Positions 43,390 to 50,399 of a stretch of DNA of 50,399 bases are shown one piece after another. This stretch comes from a bacterium (lineage in GTDB: Bacteria > Krumholzibacteriota > Krumholzibacteriia > Krumholzibacteriales > Krumholzibacteriaceae): NCBI GenBank assembly GCA_020350885.1, contig CP070727.1, positions 1,808,358-1,858,756 of the forward strand. Direction: 5' to 3'. The notes beneath the pieces were generated by a model that saw only the letters and a list, made by a program, of their open reading frames with translations, had not been told where the DNA came from and did not search any database. The position numbers were made by a program, and so were the translations under genes. Position 1 is the stretch's first letter. Each line of letters begins with the position of its first letter.

Positions 43390-43716
43390 TCACGGCCCCC
43401 TCCCCTCCAGAAACGCCTTCCGGTTGAGATTGCCGGTGCCCTCGGGGGCCATGCGCTCTGTCACTTCGAGCTACTTATCCCGGGCGAGATCGAGCGACTG
43501 CGAGAGCACAGCGAGCAGTGTCGTGTTGACGAGACAGGTATTGCCGAGCTTCGTGGCTCGTGACGGCGCCGCCCCTTTGGCCCACCCTGTGCACCTCGCT
43601 CTTCTTCACATCGTGCTCCTGCAGACGGGCCACCTCGCCCAGTATCTCGCTGGCGAGGAGCACTCCCTGTCCACCACGCCGACGATCAGGACGTTCGTTA
43701 CGGCGTTGTCGCTCAT
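43390..43716 (-). pseudogene. Decayed indolepyruvate ferredoxin oxidoreductase beta subunit (iorB-like)
   Basis: From a good start (ATG 43716, with AAGGA upstream) the frame reads MSDNAVTNVLIVGV. The rest of the family signature continues only in another frame as LLASEILGEVARLQEHDVKKSEVHRVGQRGGAVTSH, because one G is missing in the GVGGQG motif near 43674-43678. Later pieces resembling the C-terminus (VNTTLLAVLSQ, and ERMAPEGTGNLNRKAFLEG) appear in yet other frames, with roughly 80 residues of the middle deleted. Active IorB is about 190-200 residues; this remnant could encode only fragments. IorA is not in the window. The radical SAM gene starts just after it. Confidence 0.75.
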
Positions 43717-43792
43717 TGTGGATTCCTTCTTAGGGTTTGTTCTCATCTCTATCATACCATCGGCGGCACCGTTTGCAATGCTGGTTGCGGCT

Positions 43793-43816
43793 GCCGCCGG
43801 AAATCTGCCCGGCGGC
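43793..43816. other. Eight-pair GC hairpin in the gap before the dehalogenase-like gene
   Basis: GCCGCCGG and CCGGCGGC flank the loop AAATCTGC. The 268-bp gap from the iorB remnant to the next gene also has an AT-rich stretch at 43863-43912 that may hold promoters. There is no T-run after the hairpin, so its role is unclear. Confidence 0.35.
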
Positions 43817-43984
43817 TCCGTTACTCTTCCAGGTGCTACAGAGCGACATGACCGCGTAGAAGCTTAAAGAAAAACCGTAAAAATTCAACTAAATATTCTT
43901 AGAATCACCGGGTAGAATGATGGTATGATCGCCTGGAATCCTTTAGTTTATAAGGGATTAGTACTTTGGCGGGGATCCGGTCGA

Positions 43985-45193
43985 ATGAGTAAGCATCCCA
44001 CATACAGGACGGAGGGGGCGATCGAGCGCTTCGATGAGCGCGACACCGTCTTTTCCCGCGAGGCCTTTGTCTGGGGAAGCCCCAACGAGGTCGAATACCA
44101 CAGGCGTCACCCGGAGCGGATCGAGGTCGACCGGAGGCTCGCCGCATTCATCAATGCGAAGACGGAGGAAGCGGAGAAGGCCGGTCCCGACGTCCTGGGA
44201 CCGGGCGATCGCCTCGGACGGGCGGTCTATGAATCACTCTTCGTACCACCTGCCGCCCTTGCCCTGCCCGACATGGTCGACGGCGAGCCGGCCCCCGTGG
44301 AGGTGGTCTGGCCGCCCCGGGAGGCGTCGGATCGCATAAAGGATTACGCCAGCCGGCTCGGGGCCGACGATGTCCGTATCGGGCCGCTCAGACAGGAGTG
44401 GGTCTATTCGCATAGGGGCTCGCGACCCTTCTTCCACGAGGGCTATACGAATTCGCCGTATTTCACCGGTATACCAGACGGCTACCAGGGTGCGCATTAC
44501 GGCGATCCCGTAACACTTTCGCATGCACATGCCGTCTCGATGGCCTTCCGGCAGGACAGGGATCTCATCGCAACGGGCTCGACACGTGCCGTCGATTTCG
44601 AGGTAGGAAGGATCTATGCAAAGGGTGCGCTCGCTTCAGTGCAGCTCGCCCGCTTCATCCGCAGCCTGGGCTTCCCGGCGCGGGCCCATCACCTGCGGAA
44701 CTACCTCGTCATGCTCGTGCCGGTGGCCGTCGATGCCGGTATCGGCGAGCTCGCACGGACCGGTTATGTCGTGAGCAGAACACTCGGTGCTAACTTCCGC
44801 CTCTCCTGCGTGACAACCGATCTGCCGCTGGCCCATGATTCGCCGGTCGACATCGGGATGCAGGACTTCTGCAACAAGTGCATGAAATGCGCAACGAACT
44901 GCCCCTCCCAGGCGATACCGAGGGATGACCAGACACTCGTACACGGTGTATGGAAGTGGAAGCTCGATGAGGAGGCCTGCCTCCTTTACTGGGGGCGCAC
45001 CGGCTATACCTGTGGAATCTGCCAGGTCGTCTGCCCCTGGACGAAGCCGCAGAATGCCTTTCACAGGATCGTGGCCTCGCTGGCGGTGCATCAATCATGG
45101 CTGAGGAGGGGATTGGTACTGGGGGACGACATCGTCTATGGGGCCCGCTTCAAGGCAAAACCGGTTCCTAGCTGGCTTGCAGGAAACGAATAG
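43985..45193 (+). CDS. Cytoplasmic reductive-dehalogenase-like corrinoid/Fe-S protein
   Basis: A 402-residue protein with the C-terminal double 4Fe-4S region of RdhA: FCNKCMKCATNCPSQAI (C-x2-C-x2-C-x3-C-P) and CLLYWGRTGYTCGICQVVCP. The core between about 95 and 290 matches the B12-binding nitroreductase-like fold of RdhA and the related epoxyqueuosine reductase QueG. Unlike respiratory RdhA it has no Tat signal and no RdhB anchor gene next to it, so it should be cytoplasmic. Cobalamin-dependent reductive chemistry is inferred from the family; the substrate is unknown and need not be halogenated. ATG 43985 is used; ATG 43925 adds 20 residues. Neither has a strong ribosome site. Confidence 0.82.
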   Translation: MSKHPTYRTEGAIERFDERDTVFSREAFVWGSPNEVEYHRRHPERIEVDRRLAAFINAKTEEAEKAGPDVLGPGDRLGRAVYESLFVPPAALALPDMVDGEPAPVEVVWPPREASDRIKDYASRLGADDVRIGPLRQEWVYSHRGSRPFFHEGYTNSPYFTGIPDGYQGAHYGDPVTLSHAHAVSMAFRQDRDLIATGSTRAVDFEVGRIYAKGALASVQLARFIRSLGFPARAHHLRNYLVMLVPVAVDAGIGELARTGYVVSRTLGANFRLSCVTTDLPLAHDSPVDIGMQDFCNKCMKCATNCPSQAIPRDDQTLVHGVWKWKLDEEACLLYWGRTGYTCGICQVVCPWTKPQNAFHRIVASLAVHQSWLRRGLVLGDDIVYGARFKAKPVPSWLAGNE

Positions 45194-45339
45194 AGGGCGG
45201 GCGCCCGATTCTCCACGGGTTCACGGTGCTGCGCCTGCACTTAGCGTTCCACCTGCACCCGCCACCTCGCCTGCGCTCAATGTCTCATCGACTCATACCG
45301 GATACAGGAAAGAACCGGCAATCCCCCCACGTGCAAACG

Positions 45340-46038
45340 TTAGAACTCGGTGAGCTGCTTGAGCCACACAACGATTCCGGCATGGATCTCTATAGAGTTG
45401 AAGCGGCCGGCGAGCGGATTCCCGTTGCTGTCCCACACGACATCGCCCGGTACGTTCTCGAGATAGGGATTATCGAACTCGTCCTCCGTGATGTCGGCGT
45501 GGAAGGCGGCTTCGAAGAGAAGACTGATATTATCACGTATGACGGTTTCGACCTGTGCAATGGCGATCCCCTCGAGTGCGTGGGTCTTTCCGCCTCCGGA
45601 TATCAGGTATGTATTGCTGTACCCGAGACCGGCCCCGATCGAAGGAACGAACGAACGCGCCGTCGGTCTCGGGCGATATTTCAGTATGGCCGCGTAGCTG
45701 TAGTGGGAGAGTTTCCCCGTGAAATCCTCCTTCTTCTCCTCCAGATCATAGTCGTTCTGATATTGGAATTCCGGAAAGAATGCGACGGAGAACTGCACCT
45801 CGACGGCCCATTTCAATCCCGCGAATGTCCTGCCGAGTGAGAGGCTCAGGCCGTACCCCGGATCCACCGTTTCTCCCAGCCCCTGCCGGTCGAGCTCGTC
45901 CGAGAGGTTGGAGAGGAAGGGAATGTTGTAGCCGGCGTTCGCCTTGAGGAAGAACTTATCCTGTTCCGCACCGTTTGCCGCTGCACACAGGGCAACGAGC
46001 AGTATCATAGCGGCAATGCCCTGCAGGAATCGTCTCAT
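45340..46038 (-). CDS. Outer-membrane beta-barrel protein
   Basis: A 232-residue exported protein: signal peptide MRRFLQGIAAMILLVALCAA followed by amphipathic strands (FFLKANAGYNIPFLS, YGLSLSLGRTFAGLKWAVEV, ISLLFEAAFHADIT) ending with a C-terminal aromatic residue (LTEF). This is the pattern of an eight-stranded OmpA/OmpW-like or opacity-type barrel. The function is unknown. The start is ATG 46038, with GGGGAGG upstream; the open frame upstream of it is not coding. It is the last gene of a three-gene minus-strand run with the macro-domain and thioredoxin genes. Confidence 0.75.
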   Translation of the reverse strand: MRRFLQGIAAMILLVALCAAANGAEQDKFFLKANAGYNIPFLSNLSDELDRQGLGETVDPGYGLSLSLGRTFAGLKWAVEVQFSVAFFPEFQYQNDYDLEEKKEDFTGKLSHYSYAAILKYRPRPTARSFVPSIGAGLGYSNTYLISGGGKTHALEGIAIAQVETVIRDNISLLFEAAFHADITEDEFDNPYLENVPGDVVWDSNGNPLAGRFNSIEIHAGIVVWLKQLTEF

Positions 46039-46057
46039 CGGCTGCACCTCCCCTACC

Positions 46058-46609
46058 CTACGGGTCTCCAGCGATATCATCGAGTGCCGCCGCATACGCG
46101 TCGAGGTCGTTGCGGCTGAATAGCACGAAGCGCACCTCGTCGAGGTCACGTTCACCGAGCTCCTCGATGACGGTCCCGAGTGCTACCCGTGCGGCCTTAC
46201 CGACCGGATACCGGTACGCACCGGTGCTGATGCTCGGAAAGGCCACCGTCCGGAGGCCGTTCGCTTCGGCAAGGGCGAGGCTGTTGCGGTAGCATCGGGC
46301 CAGCAGCTCTGGCTCCCCCCTGCCGCCGCCCGACCAGACCGGTCCCACGGTGTGGATTACCTTCTTCGCCCGCAGCGCGCCTGCCGTCGTGATCACAGCC
46401 TCGCCGGTGGGACACCCTCCCTGTCGATCGTGTATCTCTCTGCATTCCGCAAGAATCGCCGGGCCGCCGCCGCGATGGATGGCTCCGTCGACGCCCCCTC
46501 CCCCGAGAAGGGTAGAATTGGCGGCGTTGACGATTCCATCGACAACCTGTGTCGTGATATCCCCCTGTACGAGCCGGAGTGTCGTCCGGCCGATCGTAAC
46601 CTCAATCAT
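46058..46609 (-). CDS. Macro domain protein (ADP-ribose-binding, YmdB/O-acetyl-ADP-ribose deacetylase-like)
   Basis: A 183-residue stand-alone macro domain. It shows LVQGDITTQVVDGIVNAANSTLLGGGGVDGAIH, with the catalytic Asn and Asp region of the MacroD type, then GGCPTGEAVIT, VIHTVGPVW and FPSISTGAYRYP. Such proteins hydrolyse O-acetyl-ADP-ribose or ADP-ribosyl groups on proteins. The start is ATG 46609, with GGAGG six bases upstream, overlapping the thioredoxin stop. The first 26 residues of a longer open frame are rejected as out of family. Confidence 0.93.
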   Translation of the reverse strand: MIEVTIGRTTLRLVQGDITTQVVDGIVNAANSTLLGGGGVDGAIHRGGGPAILAECREIHDRQGGCPTGEAVITTAGALRAKKVIHTVGPVWSGGGRGEPELLARCYRNSLALAEANGLRTVAFPSISTGAYRYPVGKAARVALGTVIEELGERDLDEVRFVLFSRNDLDAYAAALDDIAGDP

Positions 46610-47072
46610 TGCCGGCCTCCGGGGTGGATGTTCCGTGACTCCCGGGGAGGTCGGTGTCCGGCTGTCTTCCGGTGCGGTCGTTGTCAAGTTGTCTCTCGAG
46701 GAGGTCTGTATCCAGCTGCCTCTCGACCCACTCCCTGAGCGGGTTGAGTGGTGTCAGGCCGACGAGCCGGTCGGTCTCCCGGCCGTTCTTCAGGACAACG
46801 ATCGTGGGCACGCCCGTGACACCCAGGCGCTGCGGGACGGACGGGTCCTTGTTGATATTGATCTTGAAGAACCGCGCGCGACTGGTGAATAAAGGCCCGA
46901 TCTCGTTTAGGAGCCCACCCATCACCTGGCACGAGCTGCACCACAGGTGATAGAAGTAGACGAAGCTCGGAAGGTCGTCTCTCATGACCTCTTCGTCGAA
47001 CGAGCGGTCGTGAACAGGCTTCGGTTCGCCGGGTCTCGTCTCGAGTCCGAGAAGCCTCTTGATAAAGCCCAC
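46602..47072 (-). CDS. Thioredoxin-like protein (WCSSC) with repetitive C-terminal tail
   Basis: A 156-residue cytoplasmic thioredoxin-fold protein with active site LWCSSCQVM and the cis-Pro loop GVTGVPTIVVLKNG. The first Cys pair spacing is normal (C-x2-C) but with Ser-Ser instead of Gly-Pro. After residue 125 the tail repeats an imperfect unit (RQLDTDLLE, RQLDNDRTG, RQPDTDLPG), which is unusual. The start is GTG 47072, with AAAGGAGG upstream. It is the first of the three-gene run and divergent from the lipoprotein at 47198. Confidence 0.85.
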   Translation of the reverse strand: MGFIKRLLGLETRPGEPKPVHDRSFDEEVMRDDLPSFVYFYHLWCSSCQVMGGLLNEIGPLFTSRARFFKININKDPSVPQRLGVTGVPTIVVLKNGRETDRLVGLTPLNPLREWVERQLDTDLLERQLDNDRTGRQPDTDLPGSHGTSTPEAGND

Positions 47073-47197
47073 GTGGCCTCCTTTCCGTGGGGCAGTATAC
47101 CATGATAGGTGGGGAACCGCAAAAATTTAAGGAGCGGTGCGGGTGTACGATCGGTTATACTACATCGAGTGTCACATACGATAAAGGTGGTGTGGAT

Positions 47198-48166
47198 ATG
47201 AGATCTTGTCGACTCGGTGTCATCCTTCTTGTGTTTGTGCTCGCCTCGTGCCGTGAAGGCGCGGATCAGCCGGGGAGTGCAGGTACGGGCATGCTTGGGA
47301 TAGGCGGTTCATCGGTCACCGGTCTTCTTCCCGCATCGAACGAGATCGCAGGGTGGGTACGTGACGGTGATCGCCTCTTCTATGTGGCGGAGAACCTCTG
47401 GGAATACATCGACGGTGCCGCCGAACAGTTCCTTGCCTATGAATTCGACAGCGTCGCCGCACAGGATTACATCTCAACGGACGGTAAGGGGCTCAAGGTT
47501 GAGATCTACAGACACCGGAGCACCCTTATGGCCTTTGGTATCTACACGCAGTTTCGAAGCGCCGACTATGAATTCTACGAAATCGGTAAGGAATCCTTCG
47601 GAGATGAGTACTCCCTCCACCTCTGGAAGGGGCCGTACTTCGTCAAGATCAACATCTTCGAGGAGGACGGCGAGATGGCCGAGGCGATGAAGGGCTTTGC
47701 CCGGTCGGTCGCGGGGAAGATCGAATCCGATGACATGCTCCCGGCACTGCTCTCCTGCTTTCCCGAGGAGGGTCTCGTGGAGAAGAGCATCATCTATGTC
47801 ACCGAGGGGGTGCTGGGGAGGGGCAAGTTCCCGCCCGCGTTCATCGCCGATTACTGGATCGAAGGATCCGAGGGCAAGCTCTATCTCTTCCAGACGGCCG
47901 GTGAGGATCACGCCCGTGAGATCTTCGACTGGTACTCGGGGCTCATCGATGCCGGAACGAGCGAGCGGGAGACACTGCACGGAACCTATATCGTCGGCGC
48001 CGGTAAGGATCAGTACCGCGGTAGGATGCTCGTTTTCCGGTACGGCGGGAAGCTCGGAATCGTAGCAGGATTCACGGACGCTCCACCTCTCCAGGAGCAG
48101 ATCGCAGACAGGGCGTTCGAGAGGCTCGGGGCGATCGGATCGGGATCGTCTTATATAGGAAAATAG
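47198..48166 (+). CDS. DUF6599-like lipoprotein
   Basis: A 322-residue predicted lipoprotein. MRSCRLGVILLVFVLASC gives a signal peptide ending in a lipobox (LASC). The body has FYVAENLWEYIDGAAEQFLAYEF and LKVEIYRHRSTLMAFGIYTQF, the pattern of the DUF6599 family (x-E-N-L-Y-E-Y-I-N-G-G-A-E-L), whose function is unknown. The start is ATG 47198, with AAAGGTGG upstream; the frame is open for 37 further codons that look non-coding. It is convergent with the first small exported protein, with a terminator hairpin in between. Confidence 0.8.
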   Translation: MRSCRLGVILLVFVLASCREGADQPGSAGTGMLGIGGSSVTGLLPASNEIAGWVRDGDRLFYVAENLWEYIDGAAEQFLAYEFDSVAAQDYISTDGKGLKVEIYRHRSTLMAFGIYTQFRSADYEFYEIGKESFGDEYSLHLWKGPYFVKINIFEEDGEMAEAMKGFARSVAGKIESDDMLPALLSCFPEEGLVEKSIIYVTEGVLGRGKFPPAFIADYWIEGSEGKLYLFQTAGEDHAREIFDWYSGLIDAGTSERETLHGTYIVGAGKDQYRGRMLVFRYGGKLGIVAGFTDAPPLQEQIADRAFERLGAIGSGSSYIGK

Positions 48167-48191
48167 GGGCTCCACGTTGCCGGGAGCCCCT
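48165..48191. terminator. Bidirectional terminator hairpin
   Basis: AGGGGCTCC and GGAGCCCCT form a nine-pair stem around a nine-base loop, right at the lipoprotein stop and 40 bases past the stop of the convergent gene. It probably serves both. Confidence 0.7.
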
Positions 48192-48230
48192 CGTTGAATC
48201 GTACATGACGCCGTGGTGCGGTCGCGCCGG

Positions 48231-48800
48231 CTACTCCCTGTACATGCTCTTTATCGCACCCCAGGTCGAGCTCTTCGTTCCCGGCTCGCCGCATTCGGGT
48301 TCGGCGGCGTTGTAGTTGATATAGAGGTTGGTGAATACAACAACCGGTTCTTCGGGGTAGCCGGGGTTACAGTTGGCGAACTGTATCGCCGGGATCAATG
48401 GATCGGGATGCTTGATGATCTCTAAGTGGGTCTTATCGGCCGCATTCACCACAAGGAACTGCTTGAATATCCATATCCAGTCCCACTGGCAGTTGAGAAC
48501 ACAGGCACTCATGCCGTCGGGGAGTGACCCCAGTGCTACCGAGATGCTGTCACTCGGTGTGACGGTCGACTGGATCAGGTTTGTCGGGTAGCTGATGGCG
48601 AACTCGGCGCAGATCATACCCTGATCGCTTGGCAGGCAGTAGATATACATGTCAAAGCTGTAAAACGGAGTTCCGGTCACGCACCACGTCGTGTGCGCTT
48701 CATCGGTGAAGAGGCCAATGTAGCCCTGTGGTGGGAGCTGGGCGGTTGCAGCACCCGCGATCAGAACGATTGCGGCCACAATGACGATCGATATCTTCAT
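48231..48800 (-). CDS. Small exported protein, paralog 1 of a tandem family
   Basis: A 189-residue protein with a signal peptide (MKISIVIVAAIVLIAGAATA) and mature start QLPPQGYIGLFTDE. It shares with the protein at 49284 the segments GYIGLxTD, MICAEFxIxYP, LIQSTVT, GMSACxLNCxWxW, FANCxPGYP and a C-terminal TWGAIK. Several Cys are conserved, suggesting disulfides outside the cytoplasm. No function is known to me. The start is ATG 48800, with GGGGGAGG upstream. Confidence 0.8.
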   Translation of the reverse strand: MKISIVIVAAIVLIAGAATAQLPPQGYIGLFTDEAHTTWCVTGTPFYSFDMYIYCLPSDQGMICAEFAISYPTNLIQSTVTPSDSISVALGSLPDGMSACVLNCQWDWIWIFKQFLVVNAADKTHLEIIKHPDPLIPAIQFANCNPGYPEEPVVVFTNLYINYNAAEPECGEPGTKSSTWGAIKSMYRE

Positions 48801-49214
48801 ACTCGTATCCTCCCCCTGCATTGAATTTTTTTTGTGTGTGACGACAAGATGCGTTCGTCTGCCGTGACGATTGGCTATCAATTGTAACACTTGAGTTCCT
48901 GACCTATCACCCCCTCGCCGTTCATCGCAGTTGCAGGACCTTCGGATCCATCGGTCTATTCACTACGTCCGGCGGAGTGGGACGTGATCGTGCTCGTCGC
49001 AAGTCTATACGGTCGGTATCCGCATAGGCTTGCCTTGCGAGGAGCCCCGTAGGCTTCCTCACCATTCCTGTAGGCGAAATCACGAAAGATGTCAAGAGTT
49101 ATTCCGTTATAATTCTGTATGCGGGAGAAAGCCTATCCGGGATCGCTGGTTGGCATGAGAAAAAAGCAGACCGGACAAAATAAGAGAGCCGGATCCCGGG
49201 GGTGGATACAAAGA

Positions 49215-49238
49215 GGGGTCCCCCGTACAGGGAACCCC
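49215..49238 (-). terminator. Hairpin after paralog 2
   Basis: GGGGTCCCC and GGGAACCCC form an imperfect eight- to nine-pair stem 46 bases past the paralog 2 stop on the minus strand. The remaining 380 bp of the 48801-49283 gap hold no gene I can support; TAGGC-type short repeats near 49028-49075 are noted only. Confidence 0.5.
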
Positions 49239-49283
49239 CCATCTATTACGTGAACCGAGTTCTTGTTACTACCTGTCTGTCTC

Positions 49284-49859
49284 CTACTTGACCAGGTCCT
49301 TGATCGCCCCCCAGCTCGCATCCTCGGTGCCGACCGGGTCCTCCGGTGGGCATTCCTGGTTGATGAGCAGGTCTGTGTGGACGATACAGCACTCCGTCGG
49401 GTATCCCGGGTCGCAGTTGGCGAACTGGACGCACAGGATGGCCAGATCGGGGTGCTTGACTATCTGGCAACTCATCGGCGTAGCATCATCAGTCACATAG
49501 ATCGTCTGGTGGAAGTACCAGGTCCAAGTCCAGGAGCAGTTGAGGAGGCATGCGCTCATTCCGGTGTCGAGCGTTCCGAGCGTTACGGAAACATCCGGGC
49601 TCGTGGTGACAGTGCTCTGTATCACGCTCGCCGGGTAGGTGATCATAAACTCGGCGCAGATCATACCGTTCTCGCTCGGGAGGGTCCAGATATACATCTC
49701 GACCGGATAGAATCCTGTGCCTGTCACACAGCTGCTTAAAGGATCCGGCGGTGCTCCGGTATCTGTATAGAGGCCGATGTATCCGACCGGCGGGAGCTGG
49801 GCGAAGGCTACGCCCGATACGAGCAGCAGCGCGAGACTGAGAAGTAATCCCTTTTTCAT
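49284..49859 (-). CDS. Small exported protein, paralog 2 of a tandem family
   Basis: A 191-residue exported protein: signal peptide MKKGLLLSLALLLVSGVAFA and mature start QLPPVGYIGLYTD. It aligns with paralog 1 along its whole length and with the partial paralog 3 at the C-terminus (HTDLLINQECPPEDPVGTED, then ASWGAIKDLVK). The start is ATG 49859, with AAGGA upstream. A promoter at 50156-50185 would give a leader of about 290 nt that includes the inverted-repeat element at 49877-50154. Confidence 0.82.
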   Translation of the reverse strand: MKKGLLLSLALLLVSGVAFAQLPPVGYIGLYTDTGAPPDPLSSCVTGTGFYPVEMYIWTLPSENGMICAEFMITYPASVIQSTVTTSPDVSVTLGTLDTGMSACLLNCSWTWTWYFHQTIYVTDDATPMSCQIVKHPDLAILCVQFANCDPGYPTECCIVHTDLLINQECPPEDPVGTEDASWGAIKDLVK

Positions 49860-49876
49860 CGTCCGTCCTTTCTGAT

Positions 49877-50154
49877 TGTAAGGTGTCAAACCGATTTACT
49901 CCGCCCGCTTCCGATTGACGGGGGATGCGGGCAACAAGAACATAAGCTCTAGCTCTCGCTATCACCTCCCTCCTTCTCACTGTCCCTTCGGAGTCAAGTA
50001 GCCAATTCATCATGGACAGCGCGAAGAAGCTAATCCATAGAATTCCTCTAACCTATTTATTTCTAGTGACTTATTCGGCAAACCCTGATGGTGCGAATAG
50101 AATCACTCGGTGTCCGCTGACCCTGTAGCGGTCGCGTATTCCTGACACCTTACA
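49877..50154. mobile_element. 278-bp segment bounded by 12-bp perfect inverted repeats (possible MITE or IS remnant)
   Basis: TGTAAGGTGTCA (49877-49888) and its exact reverse complement TGACACCTTACA (50143-50154) bound a stretch with no supportable gene. Ends beginning TG and finishing CA are usual for several IS families. No target-site duplication is visible. In the paralog 2 transcript the same repeats could close a leader-RNA helix, so both readings stay open. Confidence 0.4.
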
Positions 50155-50155
50155 T

Positions 50156-50185
50156 AGTATATCATAATTGGTAAGTCCTTGTAAA
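50156..50185 (-). promoter_or_regulatory. Sigma-70-type promoter upstream of paralog 2
   Basis: On the minus strand TTTACA (50180-50185) and TATACT (50156-50161) are 18 bases apart, just outside the right inverted repeat. Confidence 0.45.
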
Positions 50186-50233
50186 GGGGGAAAATTTAAC
50201 ACATGGAGGTCACTTTAATGTCCCCATGCTGGA

Positions 50234-50265
50234 AGCTGAGGGGGCACTACCATGCCCCCTCAGCT
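50234..50265. terminator. Strong symmetric hairpin after paralog 3
   Basis: AGCTGAGGGGGCA and TGCCCCCTCAGCT form a perfect 13-pair stem with a six-base loop, 37 bases past the paralog 3 stop. There is no long T-run on the minus strand, but position and strength suggest a transcript end. Confidence 0.65.
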
Positions 50266-50301
50266 GGTATTGAGGAATCTATGAAGTTTAAGTAACCTCG
50301 C

Positions 50302-50399
50302 TTACTTAACCAGGTCCTTGATCGCTCCCCAGCTCGCCTCCTCGGTGCCGACAGGGCTCTCCGGCGGGCAATCCTGGTTGAGGAGTAACTTGGTATGGA
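50302..50399 (-). CDS. Small exported protein, paralog 3 (C-terminal fragment, gene continues outside window)
   Basis: The last 98 bases encode, on the minus strand, a C-terminus reading HTKLLLNQDCPPESPVGTEE then ASWGAIKDLVK and stop. It is nearly identical to the C-terminus of paralog 2, so a third member of the tandem family starts beyond the right edge. Confidence 0.85.
   Translation of the reverse strand, partial: HTKLLLNQDCPPESPVGTEEASWGAIKDLVK

Noticed and set aside
43424..43867. 147-codon plus-strand open frame over the iorB remnant
   Set aside because: The minus strand carries recognisable IorB motifs; the plus frame has odd composition and no family resemblance.
49028..49080. TAGGC-type short repeats as a CRISPR or repeat array
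   Set aside because: Units are only about seven bases with irregular spacing and no conserved longer repeat.
49489..50013. 174-codon minus-strand open frame across the inverted-repeat element and paralog 2
   Set aside because: Mostly overlaps paralog 2 in another frame; no transposase or other domain could be recognised.

Overview
The window looks like a chromosomal piece of an anaerobic, GC-rich, Gram-negative-type bacterium from an uncultured lineage, possibly in or near the FCB group. Three things point there: a secreted protein with a FlgD/T9SS-like C-terminal domain, outer-membrane beta-barrels, and families of small Sec-exported proteins of unknown function. No rRNA, tRNA or CRISPR array was seen, so the lineage cannot be fixed from this window.

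Layout. 1-11.4 kb: a lysine-rich protein tail, a secreted FlgD-like protein and hflX form a run of stop/start overlaps. They are followed by a GT-C type membrane protein, an aldehyde dehydrogenase, an M20 peptidase, a hybrid histidine kinase and an M49-like metallopeptidase lipoprotein. 11.4-18.7 kb: a THEP1 NTPase stands divergent to a seven-gene corrinoid/methyl-transfer cluster. The cluster holds a corrinoid protein, a homocysteine methyltransferase domain, a MetH-activation-like domain, a non-pyrrolysine MttB-family methyltransferase, an isochorismatase-type hydrolase, a TrxR-like flavoprotein without CxxC, and an RlmN/Cfr-like radical SAM protein. It reads as a split methionine synthase whose methyl donor is probably a methylated amine. 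18.7-24.5 kb (minus strand): a porin-like protein and an iscS-iscU-nadA-GT-C operon, in which the cysteine desulfurase lacks the PLP-binding lysine.

24.5-27.0 kb: the main novelty. A DUF1573 protein gene is interrupted in frame by one TGA exactly where the family has the first Cys of its CGC motif, followed at once by a bacterial-SECIS-like hairpin. The gene is therefore a strong candidate for a new selenoprotein (U-G-C motif), and it sits directly upstream of a TlpA/ResA-like thioredoxin. 27.0-41.8 kb: a 17-gene membrane-bound [NiFe] hydrogenase / Mrp antiporter operon (Mbh/Mfh-like). It has an input module of sulfhydrogenase-type beta and gamma subunits, a molybdopterin-type protein and a polyferredoxin, and it ends at a strong intrinsic terminator. 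The maturation protease follows.

41.8-50.4 kb: a B12-binding-type radical SAM protein, a decayed iorB pseudogene, a cytoplasmic reductive-dehalogenase-like protein, a small operon (thioredoxin, macro domain, outer-membrane barrel), a DUF6599-like lipoprotein, and a tandem family of at least three paralogous small exported proteins running off the right edge. A 278-bp stretch with 12-bp perfect terminal inverted repeats lies between two of the paralogs.

Together the genes suggest an anaerobe that depends on cobalamin, Fe-S and probably selenium, conserves energy through a proton/sodium-pumping hydrogenase, and has envelope thiol-redox chemistry.
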